Shown here: piece by piece, positions 13,031 through 22,157 of the stretch | Position numbering within the stretch: the stretch's first letter is position 1 | Layout: each line of letters begins with the position of its first letter | Assembly: GCA_027563935.2 (NCBI GenBank) | Contig: CM050449.1 | Coordinates: forward strand, 14,956,501-15,020,500 | Reading direction: 5' to 3' | Length of the DNA stretch: 64,000 nt | Source: Costus lasius | Taxonomy: Eukaryota > Streptophyta > Magnoliopsida > Zingiberales > Costaceae | Translations under genes and position numbers: made by a program | The notes under the pieces: model-generated | Told to the model about the DNA's origin: nothing | Database searches by the model: none | Seen by the model: only the letters and a program-made list of their open reading frames with translations

Positions 13031-13032
13031 CC

Positions 13033-13043
13033 ATATTATATAG
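13033..13043 (+). promoter_or_regulatory. TATA box of the LEA2 gene
   Basis: ATATTATATAG lies about 45 bp upstream of the ATG. The 5' leader would be very short, about 15-25 nt, which is unusual but not rare. Confidence 0.4.
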
Positions 13044-13084
13044 CGAGAAATCTATCGAACTCCTAAAGCGCATCCCAATTAACC

Positions 13085-13810
13085 ATGGCCGGGAGGAAGG
13101 ACAAAAAGGAGCAGGTGCGGCCGCTCACTGTCGCCTCCGCCTCCTCGTCTCCCTCCGTGATTCCGCTCGGCGGCGCCGACGAGGCGGCCGCCGCCTCGCA
13201 GTGGCGCTCCCTCCAATACCTCCGCAAGCGCCGGTACGCGGTCTGGTGCTGCGGGTGCTGCTGCGCCACCGTCGTCGTCCTCGGCCTCACCATCCTCATC
13301 CTATCTCTCACCGTCTTCAAGGTCAAGGATCCGACCCTCACGATGAACGCGCTCCGCCTCGACCGGATCAACACGGAGCTGAGCGGCCCGGACACCGGCA
13401 GCCTCGTGCTCGTCAACGCCACGCTCATCGCCGACGTCTCGATCAAGAACCCCAACGTCGCCTCCTTCCGTCTCGACAACAGCACCACGGAGTTCTACTT
13501 CGGCGGGGAGACGGTGGGGGTGGCGTACGCGCCGGCGGGGAACGTGCCGGCGCAGAGGACGGCGCGGATGAACGTGACGGTGGACGTGCTGACGGATCGG
13601 GTGGTGCGGCAGATGAATCTGACGCCGGAGGAGGTGGCGGTGGGGGCGGAGGTGAATCTGACGAGCTTCACGCAGATCAGCGGGAGGGTGAACGTGCTAG
13701 GGATTTACAAGAGGGATATTGCGGTGAACATGAACTGCAGCATGACGCTGGAGGTGTCGGCGATGCATGGGGAGATCAAGAACAACAGCTGCGTGGCTGA
13801 TGTCCAGTGA
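13085..13810 (+). CDS. LEA2-domain (NDR1/HIN1-like) membrane protein, 241 aa, single exon
   Basis: The intronless ORF has a basic, serine-rich N-terminus (1-50), a cysteine cluster WCCGCCC (54-60) running into one membrane span (about 58-79), and an extracytosolic beta-rich domain (about 100-225) typical of LEA_2 / water-stress-hypersensitive proteins. SIKNPN and the N-glycosylation sequons NAT, NST, NVT, NLT and NCS lie in that domain. Family members sit in the plasma membrane or ER and are linked to abiotic stress or immunity; the role of this one is unknown. Codon use is strongly GC-rich in the third position, as in many monocot single-exon genes, in contrast to its AT-rich surroundings. 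The start is the first ATG in this frame, in a good context (ACCATGG). Confidence 0.88.
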   Translation: MAGRKDKKEQVRPLTVASASSSPSVIPLGGADEAAAASQWRSLQYLRKRRYAVWCCGCCCATVVVLGLTILILSLTVFKVKDPTLTMNALRLDRINTELSGPDTGSLVLVNATLIADVSIKNPNVASFRLDNSTTEFYFGGETVGVAYAPAGNVPAQRTARMNVTVDVLTDRVVRQMNLTPEEVAVGAEVNLTSFTQISGRVNVLGIYKRDIAVNMNCSMTLEVSAMHGEIKNNSCVADVQ

Positions 13811-13995
13811 AGTGTGGTCGATCTCGATCGATCGAACCATGTATGGCGTAGATTTTGGAGGTTCTTACGGGTATAAATTTGGACTTAGTTTATACTTTGA
13901 TTGTTCTTTTTAATCTATTTGATATATATATACAAAAAAGGATTAAGTTTTATCATCCGATCAAAGACTAAGCTAGTAAGCTATAATATAAAAAC

Positions 13996-14062
13996 CGCCG
14001 TCGCCGGGAATCGAACCAGGGTCACCCGGAGACGGAAATACTCACCACCACACTATAACGAC
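13996..14062 (-). pseudogene. tRNA-Asp pseudogene
   Basis: The minus strand reads like plant nuclear tRNA-Asp: GTCGTTATAGTGTGGTGG at the 5' end, a B-box GGTTCGATTCC, and a matching 3' acceptor strand ending CGACGGCG. It is about 67 nt instead of 72. The missing bases fall in the anticodon arm, so the GUC anticodon loop is destroyed. One acceptor pair is also mismatched. It is therefore a tRNA-derived pseudogene. Confidence 0.75.
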
Positions 14063-14269
14063 TTTGTGAAAAACTCATTATATAAATTATAAATAGTGAT
14101 ACTTTTAAACTTCTAGTACATTCCCAAATCCCATCGGTTCAGAATATTCTCTCTTTCGAGGCATACAGCACGCGATATAATAAATATCATAACGTCCCAC
14201 TCCATCGACGCTCCCACTTGTTTCGTTCGCTCTTCGTCTTCTTCGACAAATCCCCAATCTTTTCTAGCC

Positions 14270-14422
14270 ATGTTCGCCATTCTTGGGATGGGTGGGTGGG
14301 GGCGATTGAAGAATTCGCCCCACTGGTTCCTCTCATCGATGCAGCATCGAGAGCACGGCGGATCCATGTCGAGCCGCTCAAAGTACGCGTCGCCCCTGTT
14401 TCTTAGGGGAGGGATACGATGA
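14270..14422 (+). CDS. possible 50-aa small protein of unknown family
   Basis: The ORF starts MFAILGMGGWGRLKNSPHWF and ends LRGGIR. It follows a leader-like CT-rich stretch with an upstream TATAATAAA run (14176-14184), and a consensus donor CAAG|GTAAAA lies 37 bp after its stop. It could be a real short gene, an upstream ORF in the leader of a lost gene, or chance. I do not recognise the protein. Confidence 0.25.
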   Translation: MFAILGMGGWGRLKNSPHWFLSSMQHREHGGSMSSRSKYASPLFLRGGIR

Positions 14423-15655
14423 GATTTGCAATTCCATTGGATCTTGGAGGATCTCAAGGTAAAAAAAGTTCCAGATTCATCTTGTTATTGTCGCAGCTAA
14501 CTAGCTATATCTCATTGGTTTGTTCGTTCAAATGATTTGTTCAATCGATCTCCTCGGCACTAGTTCATTCTCCTTAAGTTATTCCAAAAAATCGACTAGA
14601 CTGAACCTGCATGATTTTATTTTCACTTATAAGTTGATTGGCATTTTTTTTGGGAGTACCTATGACTTGTGCCATTTAATCCAAAAGTTTTGGGGAAAGA
14701 TGAGGATTCGTTCTTTCCTCAGCTTTCGTTCAGGATCTAACAGGTTAGGAAGAGAAAATTATTATAAATTCTACCCTTCTCTAAAAATTCCGGTTAGGAC
14801 GGAAGTAAAAAGTAACCTAGTGCCAGTGTTAGCGCCCGTGTGCGCGCTATAGGTGAGAGAATAAAAATTAATAAAAATTCGTATGGATATAAATAATTAA
14901 CAAAACTAATTATTTTAATTAAAAACAAATAATTAACTGGAGTGATGATGAACATATCCAATTAGCATAGGAACAGTCAATGGCGGGGATATATCTGAAT
15001 CAACTTTTGAGAAGAGAGAAGAGTGCCAAAACTTCGTTATTCTTATCTATGCGATCTGTTTTGTCTCTTTAGCTAACGTGATGCACTCTGAGTTGGGAAA
15101 TCTTTTGTTTTTTGTTTTGGTTTCATCACCCACCCTATGTGAGTTTTATTATTTTTTGACGATATTGATTGCAAATACGAATAGTAATATGTTATTTATT
15201 TTGTTTATTACATTTGTATTTCTGCCAAAGAATACATGATTTCTGGTAGAGTTTTCATTTGCACTTGTCATATGCTTCGATTATCATTTAACCTCTTGTG
15301 GTTTTTTTTTCTTATCTACTTTCCAGTTTGATCTCAAACTATTCCATTCAGTTTAGTTCAAGTTGCAATTTTGTTTGTAATGCACCGTGTAGATTGGCCG
15401 ACCCTGACACAACATGAAATCAAGAGTATTAAAATATTAAATTCAAAGTAATTTCAATTGTATGTTAAAAATTCAAATAACTAGGCCCGAAACAAAAACC
15501 TCAAAGTCTAGATTCATTTTTTGGAAATCCCCATATCAAAAGCTCTCTATCTTTTGTTGTTTAAATCCTGGCTTATAGTTAGTAAAAGTATATGATTTTC
15601 ATTCGTAATAATATAAATTTAAAATGAATAAATTGGAACCCAGTTACCCAGCCAA
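14423..15655. other. intergenic region
   Basis: AT-rich sequence with no supported gene. It is the pre-insertion flank of the Copia element that begins at 15661. Confidence 0.6.
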
Positions 15656-15660
15656 TAGAC

Positions 15661-16314
15661 TGTTATATGTGGGCCTGCATCATGCAGGGACCCACTTGCA
15701 GATAAAGGAAAGAAGAGGACTTTTGTGTAAAAGTCCTTAATTAAGGAAATCAAATTCCCACGTGTACGAGGGAATTGAGGCAATTGGAATATATGGCAAT
15801 TGGAAATTAGACATTTTGGGAGAATTGGAGTTGTCTCGTTTTTTTGACGAGAGCAAAAAGGGAGCGGAGGCAGGAGAGAGGAAAGAGAAGTTGATTTCTT
15901 CCGAGCATGATCTTGGAGTCATATACCGTCTGATCGGCGCGAGATTTTGCAGAGTCTCTCCTGGGGTAATTCCTTACATATCCAACGGCTAGATTTTCGA
16001 TTGGTCTCTTCTAGATGCTGTTTTGATTATAGTGGCGAATTTAGGGATAGTTTTTTCCTGTGTGATTTTTCATCTTGTTATTGATGATATTATTGTTGTG
16101 AAGAGACATTGTATTTGTTGGATTCATAATGGAATTTGGTGGCCGGCTCCGTGGTTTTTTACCCTATCTTTTAGGGGTTTTTCCACTTAAATCTTGGTGT
16201 TCTTGTGTTTGGCTGTGTTTTCTGAGTTGATTACAATTTTACTGCATCTACATATTGTTGTGATTACACAAGTAAGATTAGGGATTTTATTATTATCAAG
16301 GTAAAATCCCAACA
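15661..16314 (+). repeat. 5' LTR of the Copia element
   Basis: 654 bp, TG...CA ends, preceded by TSD TAGAC. Aligns end to end with 17973-18626 without gaps. Confidence 0.95.
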
Positions 16315-16315
16315 G

Positions 16316-16329
16316 TGGTATCAGAGGCA
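16316..16329 (+). promoter_or_regulatory. primer-binding site
   Basis: TGGTATCAGAGGCA follows the LTR after one base and is complementary to the 3' end of initiator tRNA-Met, the usual primer of plant Copia elements. Confidence 0.9.
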
Positions 16330-16354
16330 GGTTGATTATTTGCTTGTGTTAATC

Positions 16355-17875
16355 ATGGAAGTTGGCAATAGGATGATTGTCCTTAATGGAGAAAATTGGC
16401 TTATTTGGAAAGCCAAGATGGAAGACTACCTATATTGCAAGGATTTATTTGATGTAGTTGAGAATGAAACCAAATCAGAAAAAATAGCAGATGATGACTG
16501 GAACAGGTTGAATAGAAAAGCCATCAGTTATATTCGGCAGTGAGTAGAAGATAGTGTTTTTCATCATATTGTGAATGAAAAAGTTGCATATAAGTTGTGG
16601 AAAAAATTAGAAGACTTATATGAGAGAAAGACTGCTGGTAATAAGGCTTTTCTGATTAGAAAACTGGTGAATCTGAAGTATATGGAAGGTGGAAAAATTA
16701 TTGAGCATTTGAATGACATGAAAAGCATCATCAATCAGTTGGCTTCTATGAAGATGATAATTGAAGATGAATTGCAGGCACTTCTGTTATTGAGTTATCT
16801 ACCAGAGAGTTGGGAGATTTTGGTTGTATCAGCACCAGATGGTATGCTATCCCTGAGCCTAGTATCTTCAAGCTTGTTGAATGAAGAAACTAGAAGAATA
16901 TCTGTGGATGAAAATAGATCTCAAGTATTGGTGACTGAAAATCGTGGTAGAAGCTCAAATAGATCTCCACACCAGCATGGGAATTCTAGGAACAGTTCAT
17001 CTACCAAAAAAGATGTTGAATGCTTTTATTATCATAAGAAGGGACATATCAAGAAATATTGTTGGTCATTCAAGAAGGCTCAAAGAGGAGAAAACAGTAG
17101 AATCAGAAGAGAGGATAAAGAGAGCAACACTACAATCACTATAGATAGTGATGTTGGCATTCTAGCAGCTAGTGACACAGAAAGTATATTGGCGGTCAAT
17201 GGAAAAGACAGTTGGATCATTGACACAGGTGCTTCTTTTCATGCTACCTCTTATATTGATTATTTTTTATCTTTACATTATTGTGACTTAGGTGTTGTAA
17301 AGATGGGAAATAAGGATACTGCAGTTATCAGAGGCAAAGGGGATATCATTATCAAGACTAACCTTGGACATAAGATGATTCTCAGAGATGTAAGGTATAT
17401 TCCTGACTTGAGATTCAGCTTGATTTCACCCGGTGTTCTTGATGATGGGGGCTTAGTGAGCACATTTGGCAATGAAAAGTGGAAGCAAACAAAAGGGTCA
17501 CTTATATGTGCTAGAGGAGGCAAGCAACATGCTCTTTATCACATTGATGTTGAGATTCTCAGAGGAGAAATTAGTACTGCTTCAGCACCTACTTCAAAGT
17601 TATGTCACAGGAGGATTGGACCCTTGAGTCAGAAGGGTGTGAAGATTCTGTTAAAGAATGTTATTTCTCCTAAAGTTCAAAGTGAGCCAGTTTCTCAGCC
17701 AGGGGGAGAGTTCCAAGATGAACACCAGATAATTGATGCAAGCAATGCACAGAAAAGACAGATATCTCAGCAATCTCAGATGAAAACTCAGTTGAGAAAG
17801 TCTCTTAGAGGAGGAAAACCTTCAAGGCTATTTGACAATGGTTTTTTCATGAGCAAAGATGGAAGAAAGTCATAA
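16355..17875 (+). pseudogene. retrotransposon gag with protease fragment, in-frame stop and internal deletion
   Basis: The frame encodes a Copia capsid (UBN2-type gag; KLWKKLEDLYERK, LLLSYLPESWE), then a zinc knuckle at 17021-17061 whose second cysteine is tyrosine, then an aspartic protease motif DTGASFH near 17222 and a short GAG-pre-integrase remnant (HRRIGPLSQKGVKIL). After that the frame jumps to a tail with LRKSLRGGKPSR, resembling the end of integrase, so the pol core has been deleted. One in-frame TGA at 16541-16543 interrupts gag at codon 63. The zinc-knuckle change and the stop suggest reduced or lost gag function. Confidence 0.88.
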
Positions 17876-17956
17876 TGCTATCGAGTGAAGAAGGTTGTGA
17901 CAAAAGAGAAGACTGAGGTTTGCAAGAAGATGATCGGCGTGGTCATCCTTGCATGA

Positions 17957-17971
17957 TGCAGGAGGGGGAGA
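17957..17971 (+). promoter_or_regulatory. polypurine tract
   Basis: TGCAGGAGGGGGAGA lies immediately before the 3' LTR. It primes plus-strand synthesis in this element class. Confidence 0.85.
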
Positions 17972-17972
17972 T

Positions 17973-18626
17973 TGTTATATGTGGGCCTGCATCATGCAGG
18001 GACCCACTTGCAGATAAAGGAAAGAAGAGGACTTTTGTGTAAAAGTCCTTAATTAAGGAAATCAAATTCCCACGTGTACGAGGGAATTGAGGCAATTGGA
18101 ATATATAGCAATTGGAAATTAGACATTTTGGGAGAATTGGAGTTGTCTCATTTTTTTGACGACAGCAAAAAGGGAGCGGCGGCAGGAGAGAGGAAAGAGA
18201 AGTTGAGTTCTTCCGGGTGTGATCTTGGAGTCATATACCGTCTGATCGGAGCGAGATTTTGCAGAGTCTCTCCTGGGGTAATTCCTTACATATCCAACGG
18301 CTAGATTTTCGATTGGTCTCTTCTAGATGCTGTTTTGATTACAGTGGCGAATTTAGGGATAGTTTTTCCCTGCGTGATTTTTCATCTTGTTATTGATGAT
18401 ATTATTGTTGTGAAGAGACATTGTATTTGTTGGATTCATAGTGGAATTTGGTGGCCGGCTCCGTGGTTTTTTACCCTATTTTTTAGGGGTTTTTCCACGT
18501 AAATCTTGGTGTTCTTGTGTTTGGTTGTGTTTTCTGAGTTGATTACAATTTTACTGCATCTACATGTTGTTGTGATTACACAAGTAAGATTAGAGATTTT
18601 ATTATTATCAAGGTAAAATCCCAACA
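17973..18626 (+). repeat. 3' LTR of the Copia element
   Basis: 654 bp, followed by TSD TAGAC. About 97% identical to the 5' LTR by manual count. Confidence 0.95.
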
Positions 18627-18839
18627 TAGACTTCAATTTTTTAATGTAAGGCGTAAATTAGGCTTTAAATTTTTATGTAATCTTTTTATGTAAATTAGGC
18701 TTTAAATTACATAAATTTTTTTTTTATGTAATCTTAATTCTTTCAAATAAATGGGAAAAAAAACCCGATTCGTGCCCACCCTTATGGACTCGACTCATTG
18801 AGATCGTAGTGCATTCACATCTTCGGTATTACTGTGGGT

Positions 18840-18852
18840 TTCCAGAACCTTC
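18840..18852. promoter_or_regulatory. heat-shock-element match, copy 1
   Basis: TTCCAGAACCTTC is a perfect three-unit HSE (TTCnnGAAnnTTC), followed after two bases by GGA, a near-match fourth unit. Confidence 0.5.
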
Positions 18853-18960
18853 TAGGAAGGCATGAATTTTCTTCTCCTCGAAGTTTATAGGATTTTTAAG
18901 TTAAAAAACAACTCTAAAGTAGGACTACCAAGCATTCACATCTCCGGTATTACTGTGGCT

Positions 18961-18973
18961 TTCTAGAACGTTC
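18961..18973. promoter_or_regulatory. heat-shock-element match, copy 2
   Basis: TTCTAGAACGTTC is also a perfect three-unit HSE. The two copies differ only at spacer bases, so the core is conserved while the surroundings diverged. Confidence 0.5.
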
Positions 18974-19189
18974 TAGGAAGGCAGGAACACCTTGTCAGCT
19001 AAGTTCAAAAACGAGGTCTTGAATTTTCTTCTCCTCGAAGTTTATGGGATTTTTAAGTTGAAAAACTAACTCGAGAAGTACCGATTCCACTGTCCCCGCG
19101 AGCCCATCTCATGTTGCATCGGGGCCCATTCATGACTTGCAGCGTTGAGGAGGGTGCGCCTTTGTTCTCACCGCTGCTTCACCAACCAC

Positions 19190-19605
19190 TAGGGGAGAGC
19201 AATCGGGATTTCAGTACCGGTACCGGTACCGAACTCCCGAACCTCAAATTATAGGTACCGGTACCGGTACCGAATTCTACTTCGGGAGTTCGGTACCGGT
19301 ACCGATTTCCCGAAATCCCGAATATTTTTAATTCTAATTTACGTATTTCGATATTTATATTCGGTATTTACGTATTTCGGTATTTGTATTAAAAAATACT
19401 GAATATTAATATATAAATATTATTTTTTAATTAAATAATACATGAAAAATCGGGACTTCGGGACTTCGGGATTTTCCGAAATAGTTTTTAGGTACTGGTA
19501 CCGGTACCGATTTCCGGAATAAAATTTTGATACCGGTACCGAAGTACCGAAGTACTGAAAAGTTCAGTACGGTACTTCGGTACCGGTACCATTTGCTCAC
19601 CCCTA
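19190..19605. mobile_element. hAT-type MITE, 416 bp, rich in GGTACC repeats
   Basis: Flanked by a perfect 8-bp target duplication CCAACCAC (19182-19189 and 19606-19613). Terminal inverted repeats are TAGGGGAGAGCAA at the left and its near-complement TTGCTCACCCCTA at the right. The interior is mostly CCGGTACCGGTACCG and TTCGGGAGTTCGG motifs in both orientations. No transposase, so non-autonomous. Confidence 0.9.
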
Positions 19606-20019
19606 CCAACCACCCTTCGATCGTCTCCACGCTCCCATTTCGCTCCCTCATTCGGGAGGGACCGAGCACATTGTCTCTATCCATAGGTGATTGTTGTCTT
19701 GTCCGCAGCAGCGTTTATCCCACTGCGCTGTCACGTGACACACGGCTCGGCAAAAAGCACCAGGGTCACAACGCCCGAGGTCGGTCGTGCTGGCCACGCC
19801 GTCCCAAAAGTAATGGCGAAAGATGACGATATAACGTTGCGTCGACACTGTCATTCAAAAACTCCTACCGTCAACCTAACGCCCATTCATCTCTTTTGAA
19901 TTGGGTCTCTGACTTCTCGCTCGTTCGTCTCAGACTAATTTGACCCTCTTCGATGTGCATATTTTCCATTTCAAACCTCGAACTGACGGTTGTGATTGCT
20001 TACCCGATCATCCGGTCCC

Positions 20020-20026
20020 TATAAAG
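20020..20026 (+). promoter_or_regulatory. TATA box of the reticulon gene
   Basis: TATAAAG lies 75 bp before the ATG, giving an expected leader of about 45-50 nt. Confidence 0.6.
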
Positions 20027-20100
20027 GTTCTCGTAGCCGCTGTCCCTGCCAGTGCCTGCGAATGGGGGATCGGGGATTGTATAGGCTGCATTCTGCAACG

Positions 20101-21596
20101 ATGGCGGAGCACAAGAAGGAGTCTGCAGCGGAGTTGCTGTTGGAGAAGATAACTGACAAGTTCCACGGCGGGGACTCGTCGTCTTCGGATTCGGACGAAA
20201 AGAAATCATCGGGAACTTCCGCGGCGGTGGCTGCCGCCGATGCCGTCAAAGCTAAGATCTACCGTCTCTTCGGGCGCGAGAAGCCGATACATACAGTCCT
20301 TGGTGGCGGGAAGCGTACGTATCCTTTCGCGTTGATGCCTTCTATTTCTTTTTCGTTATATACGAAGATTTCACTTACCAGGCTTCTTTTTCTCATATGT
20401 TTGATTTAGATCGTATTTGTTTTTTTCGCTAGTACCATAAAAGATGAGAGTTTTAGTTTTATTATGACTTCTCGTCTTTCTTATTTTGCATTCGTATCCT
20501 TACCAGTTACCACTCGAATACCTTAAAAACCCTAGCACCGTTTATATTGACGTGTTGATTTGATCGAGGTGTTTAGTGATAAGGCTTAGTTCATTAACTT
20601 TATGTGCTTTATGGATCAATCCAGTTTCTTTTTTCATTTGAGACTTGTTTTGACGGAGTGAGTGAGTATAATAGGCACCAGGTTAGGTTTGTTTGTTTGT
20701 TTCTTGAAGGCTAGCTTCTGAAGGGGACGTTTTGTCAAATTCTTCTAATCTAAGGAACAATTTGTGCGCAGCTGCTGATCTTTTCCTATTGAGGGACAAG
20801 AAAATATCAGCCGCGACGCTTGGCCTAGCAACCGCCATCTGGATCTTCTTCGAGCTGATGGAGTACCACCTGCTTACTCTGATATGCCATGGTCTTGCTC
20901 TTCCCCTGGCCATCATTTTCCTCTGGTCGAATGCGAGTACTTTCATCAATAAGTGAGCATCTTTCTTCCAATCGTTTTGTTTCTCGTAGCATTTTCTATC
21001 TGATGGCTTACTGTGTATGCTTGATTGATAGATCGCGACCTCATATTCCTGAGGTAAGTATTCCCGAAGATTTAGTTTTAAACATTGCGCATTCACTTCG
21101 ATATGAGATCAACTGGGTGTTGGCTACTTTGAGGGAAATCGCGTTGGGGCGTGATCTGAAGAAGTTTCTTATTGTAAGTTAATTAGTCTATATATTTTGG
21201 AGTCTTTACATTTGGTTCTTTGGTTTACTTCTGTTGTTTCTGGTGCTTTGATTTTTAGGCTATTGCTGGACTTTGGTTTCTCTCAATCGTTGGCAACTGC
21301 TTCAATTTTTTGACCTTATTCTATATAGGTAATCTTAACTTTCGATATGTGTCTTATGTCTTGTTATCTTTCGTGCATTCATCTTTGGAGTTTGATTTTT
21401 TTTACATCTTTGGGGTTTGGAAACAGCATTTGTTACGCTGCACACTGTGCCAATTCTGTATGAAAAGTACGAGGGCAAGGTTGATGCCTTTGCAGAGAAG
21501 GCGGAAATAGAGTTCAAAAAACACTATGCGGTTATCCACGCTAAATACTTGAGCAAGATTCCAATGGGGCCTTTGAAAGATAAGAAGGTTCAATAG
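20101..21596 (+). CDS. reticulon-like protein (RTNLB), 5 exons, 258 aa
   Basis: Reticulons insert hairpins into the ER membrane and bend it into tubules. Exons: 20101-20314, 20772-20952, 21032-21173, 21259-21328, 21427-21596, all with GT-AG borders and matching phase. The first 55 residues are acidic and serine-rich ([13 protein letters not shown]), with no membrane span. The reticulon homology domain starts at about residue 58 ([32 protein letters not shown]). Two long hydrophobic hairpins follow, about 84-125 and 180-215, separated by a soluble loop ([16 protein letters not shown]). The C-terminus ends KKVQ, a dilysine ER-retrieval pattern. Size and domain order match plant RTNLB1-8 proteins. 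Start is the only upstream in-frame ATG after the TATA box. Confidence 0.93.
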
Positions 21597-21761
21597 ATGG
21601 AAAATGTACCATGTAGTTTTTGCTGTTGATGGCGGCAGTTTTATCAACTAGTGGCAGTTTTTCGGTTGTAATGAATGTTTATCCATTATCTGTATTGAAC
21701 TTATTTGTTTACAAGTAAGATGGCCATGACCACTGCTAGTACGGGTTAAATTAAATAGATT

Positions 21762-22157
21762 CAAGTTCTATTGTACCACGCATTGCAATTTGGTTTTTAT
21801 ATCTATGATATTTCATTTAATACATTTGGTTTATTTCTAAATCTGATATTTAAAGTTTTCTATTTGTCGTAATGGTTCTTTTGCTGTCCTAGTAAGCTTA
21901 GTCAGAAGAGGCAGGTTGCTTCGCTGATGGATAATCTATGTGATGCACAATAAGTGTGGCACTTAAGTATTGTACCAAGCATGGCAATTTGGTTTTTATA
22001 TCTATGGAGATTTCATTTAGTGCACTTTATTTACTTCTAAATCTGATATTGAAAGTTTTCTATTTGTGCTTGTGGTTCTTTTGCTGTCCTAGTAAGATAG
22101 TCAGAAGAGGCATGGAGATGGATAATCTACAGTGTGCTGCATTAATTGTGGAACTTA
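21762..22157. repeat. tandem duplication, two copies of about 197 bp
   Basis: 21762-21958 and 21959-22157 share AAGTNTATTGTACCA, GCAATTTGGTTTTTATATC, TCTAAATCTGATATT, TTTTGCTGTCCTAGTAAG and GATGGATAATCTA. Located 165 bp downstream of the reticulon stop, so it may affect the 3' end of that transcript. Confidence 0.8.

Larger units (their letters stand above)
15661..18626 (+). mobile_element. non-autonomous Copia retrotransposon with gag only (2966 bp)
   Basis: A complete insertion is framed by 5-bp target duplications TAGAC at 15656-15660 and 18627-18631. Two LTRs of exactly 654 bp (TGTTATAT...CCCAACA) flank an internal region with a tRNA-iMet-type primer site, a gag plus protease-fragment frame, and a polypurine tract. 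Integrase core, reverse transcriptase and RNase H are absent, so mobility would need enzymes from another element. The LTRs differ at about 18 of 654 positions by eye, which points to a geologically recent insertion. Confidence 0.93.
18811..19068. repeat. tandem duplication containing heat-shock-element motifs
   Basis: Copy 1 (about 18811-18915) and copy 2 (about 18932-19068) share GCATTCACATCT, GTATTACTGTGG, TCTAGGAAGGCA and CTTCTCCTCGAAGTTTAT. Copy 2 has about 35 extra bases after the AAGGCA motif. It lies about 1.0-1.3 kb upstream of the reticulon gene and is now separated from it by a hAT MITE. Confidence 0.8.

Noticed and set aside
12922..13800. 292-codon plus-strand frame overlapping the LEA2 gene
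   Set aside because: Shifted-frame shadow of the GC-rich LEA2 coding sequence: Arg/Gly/Ala-rich and without family features.
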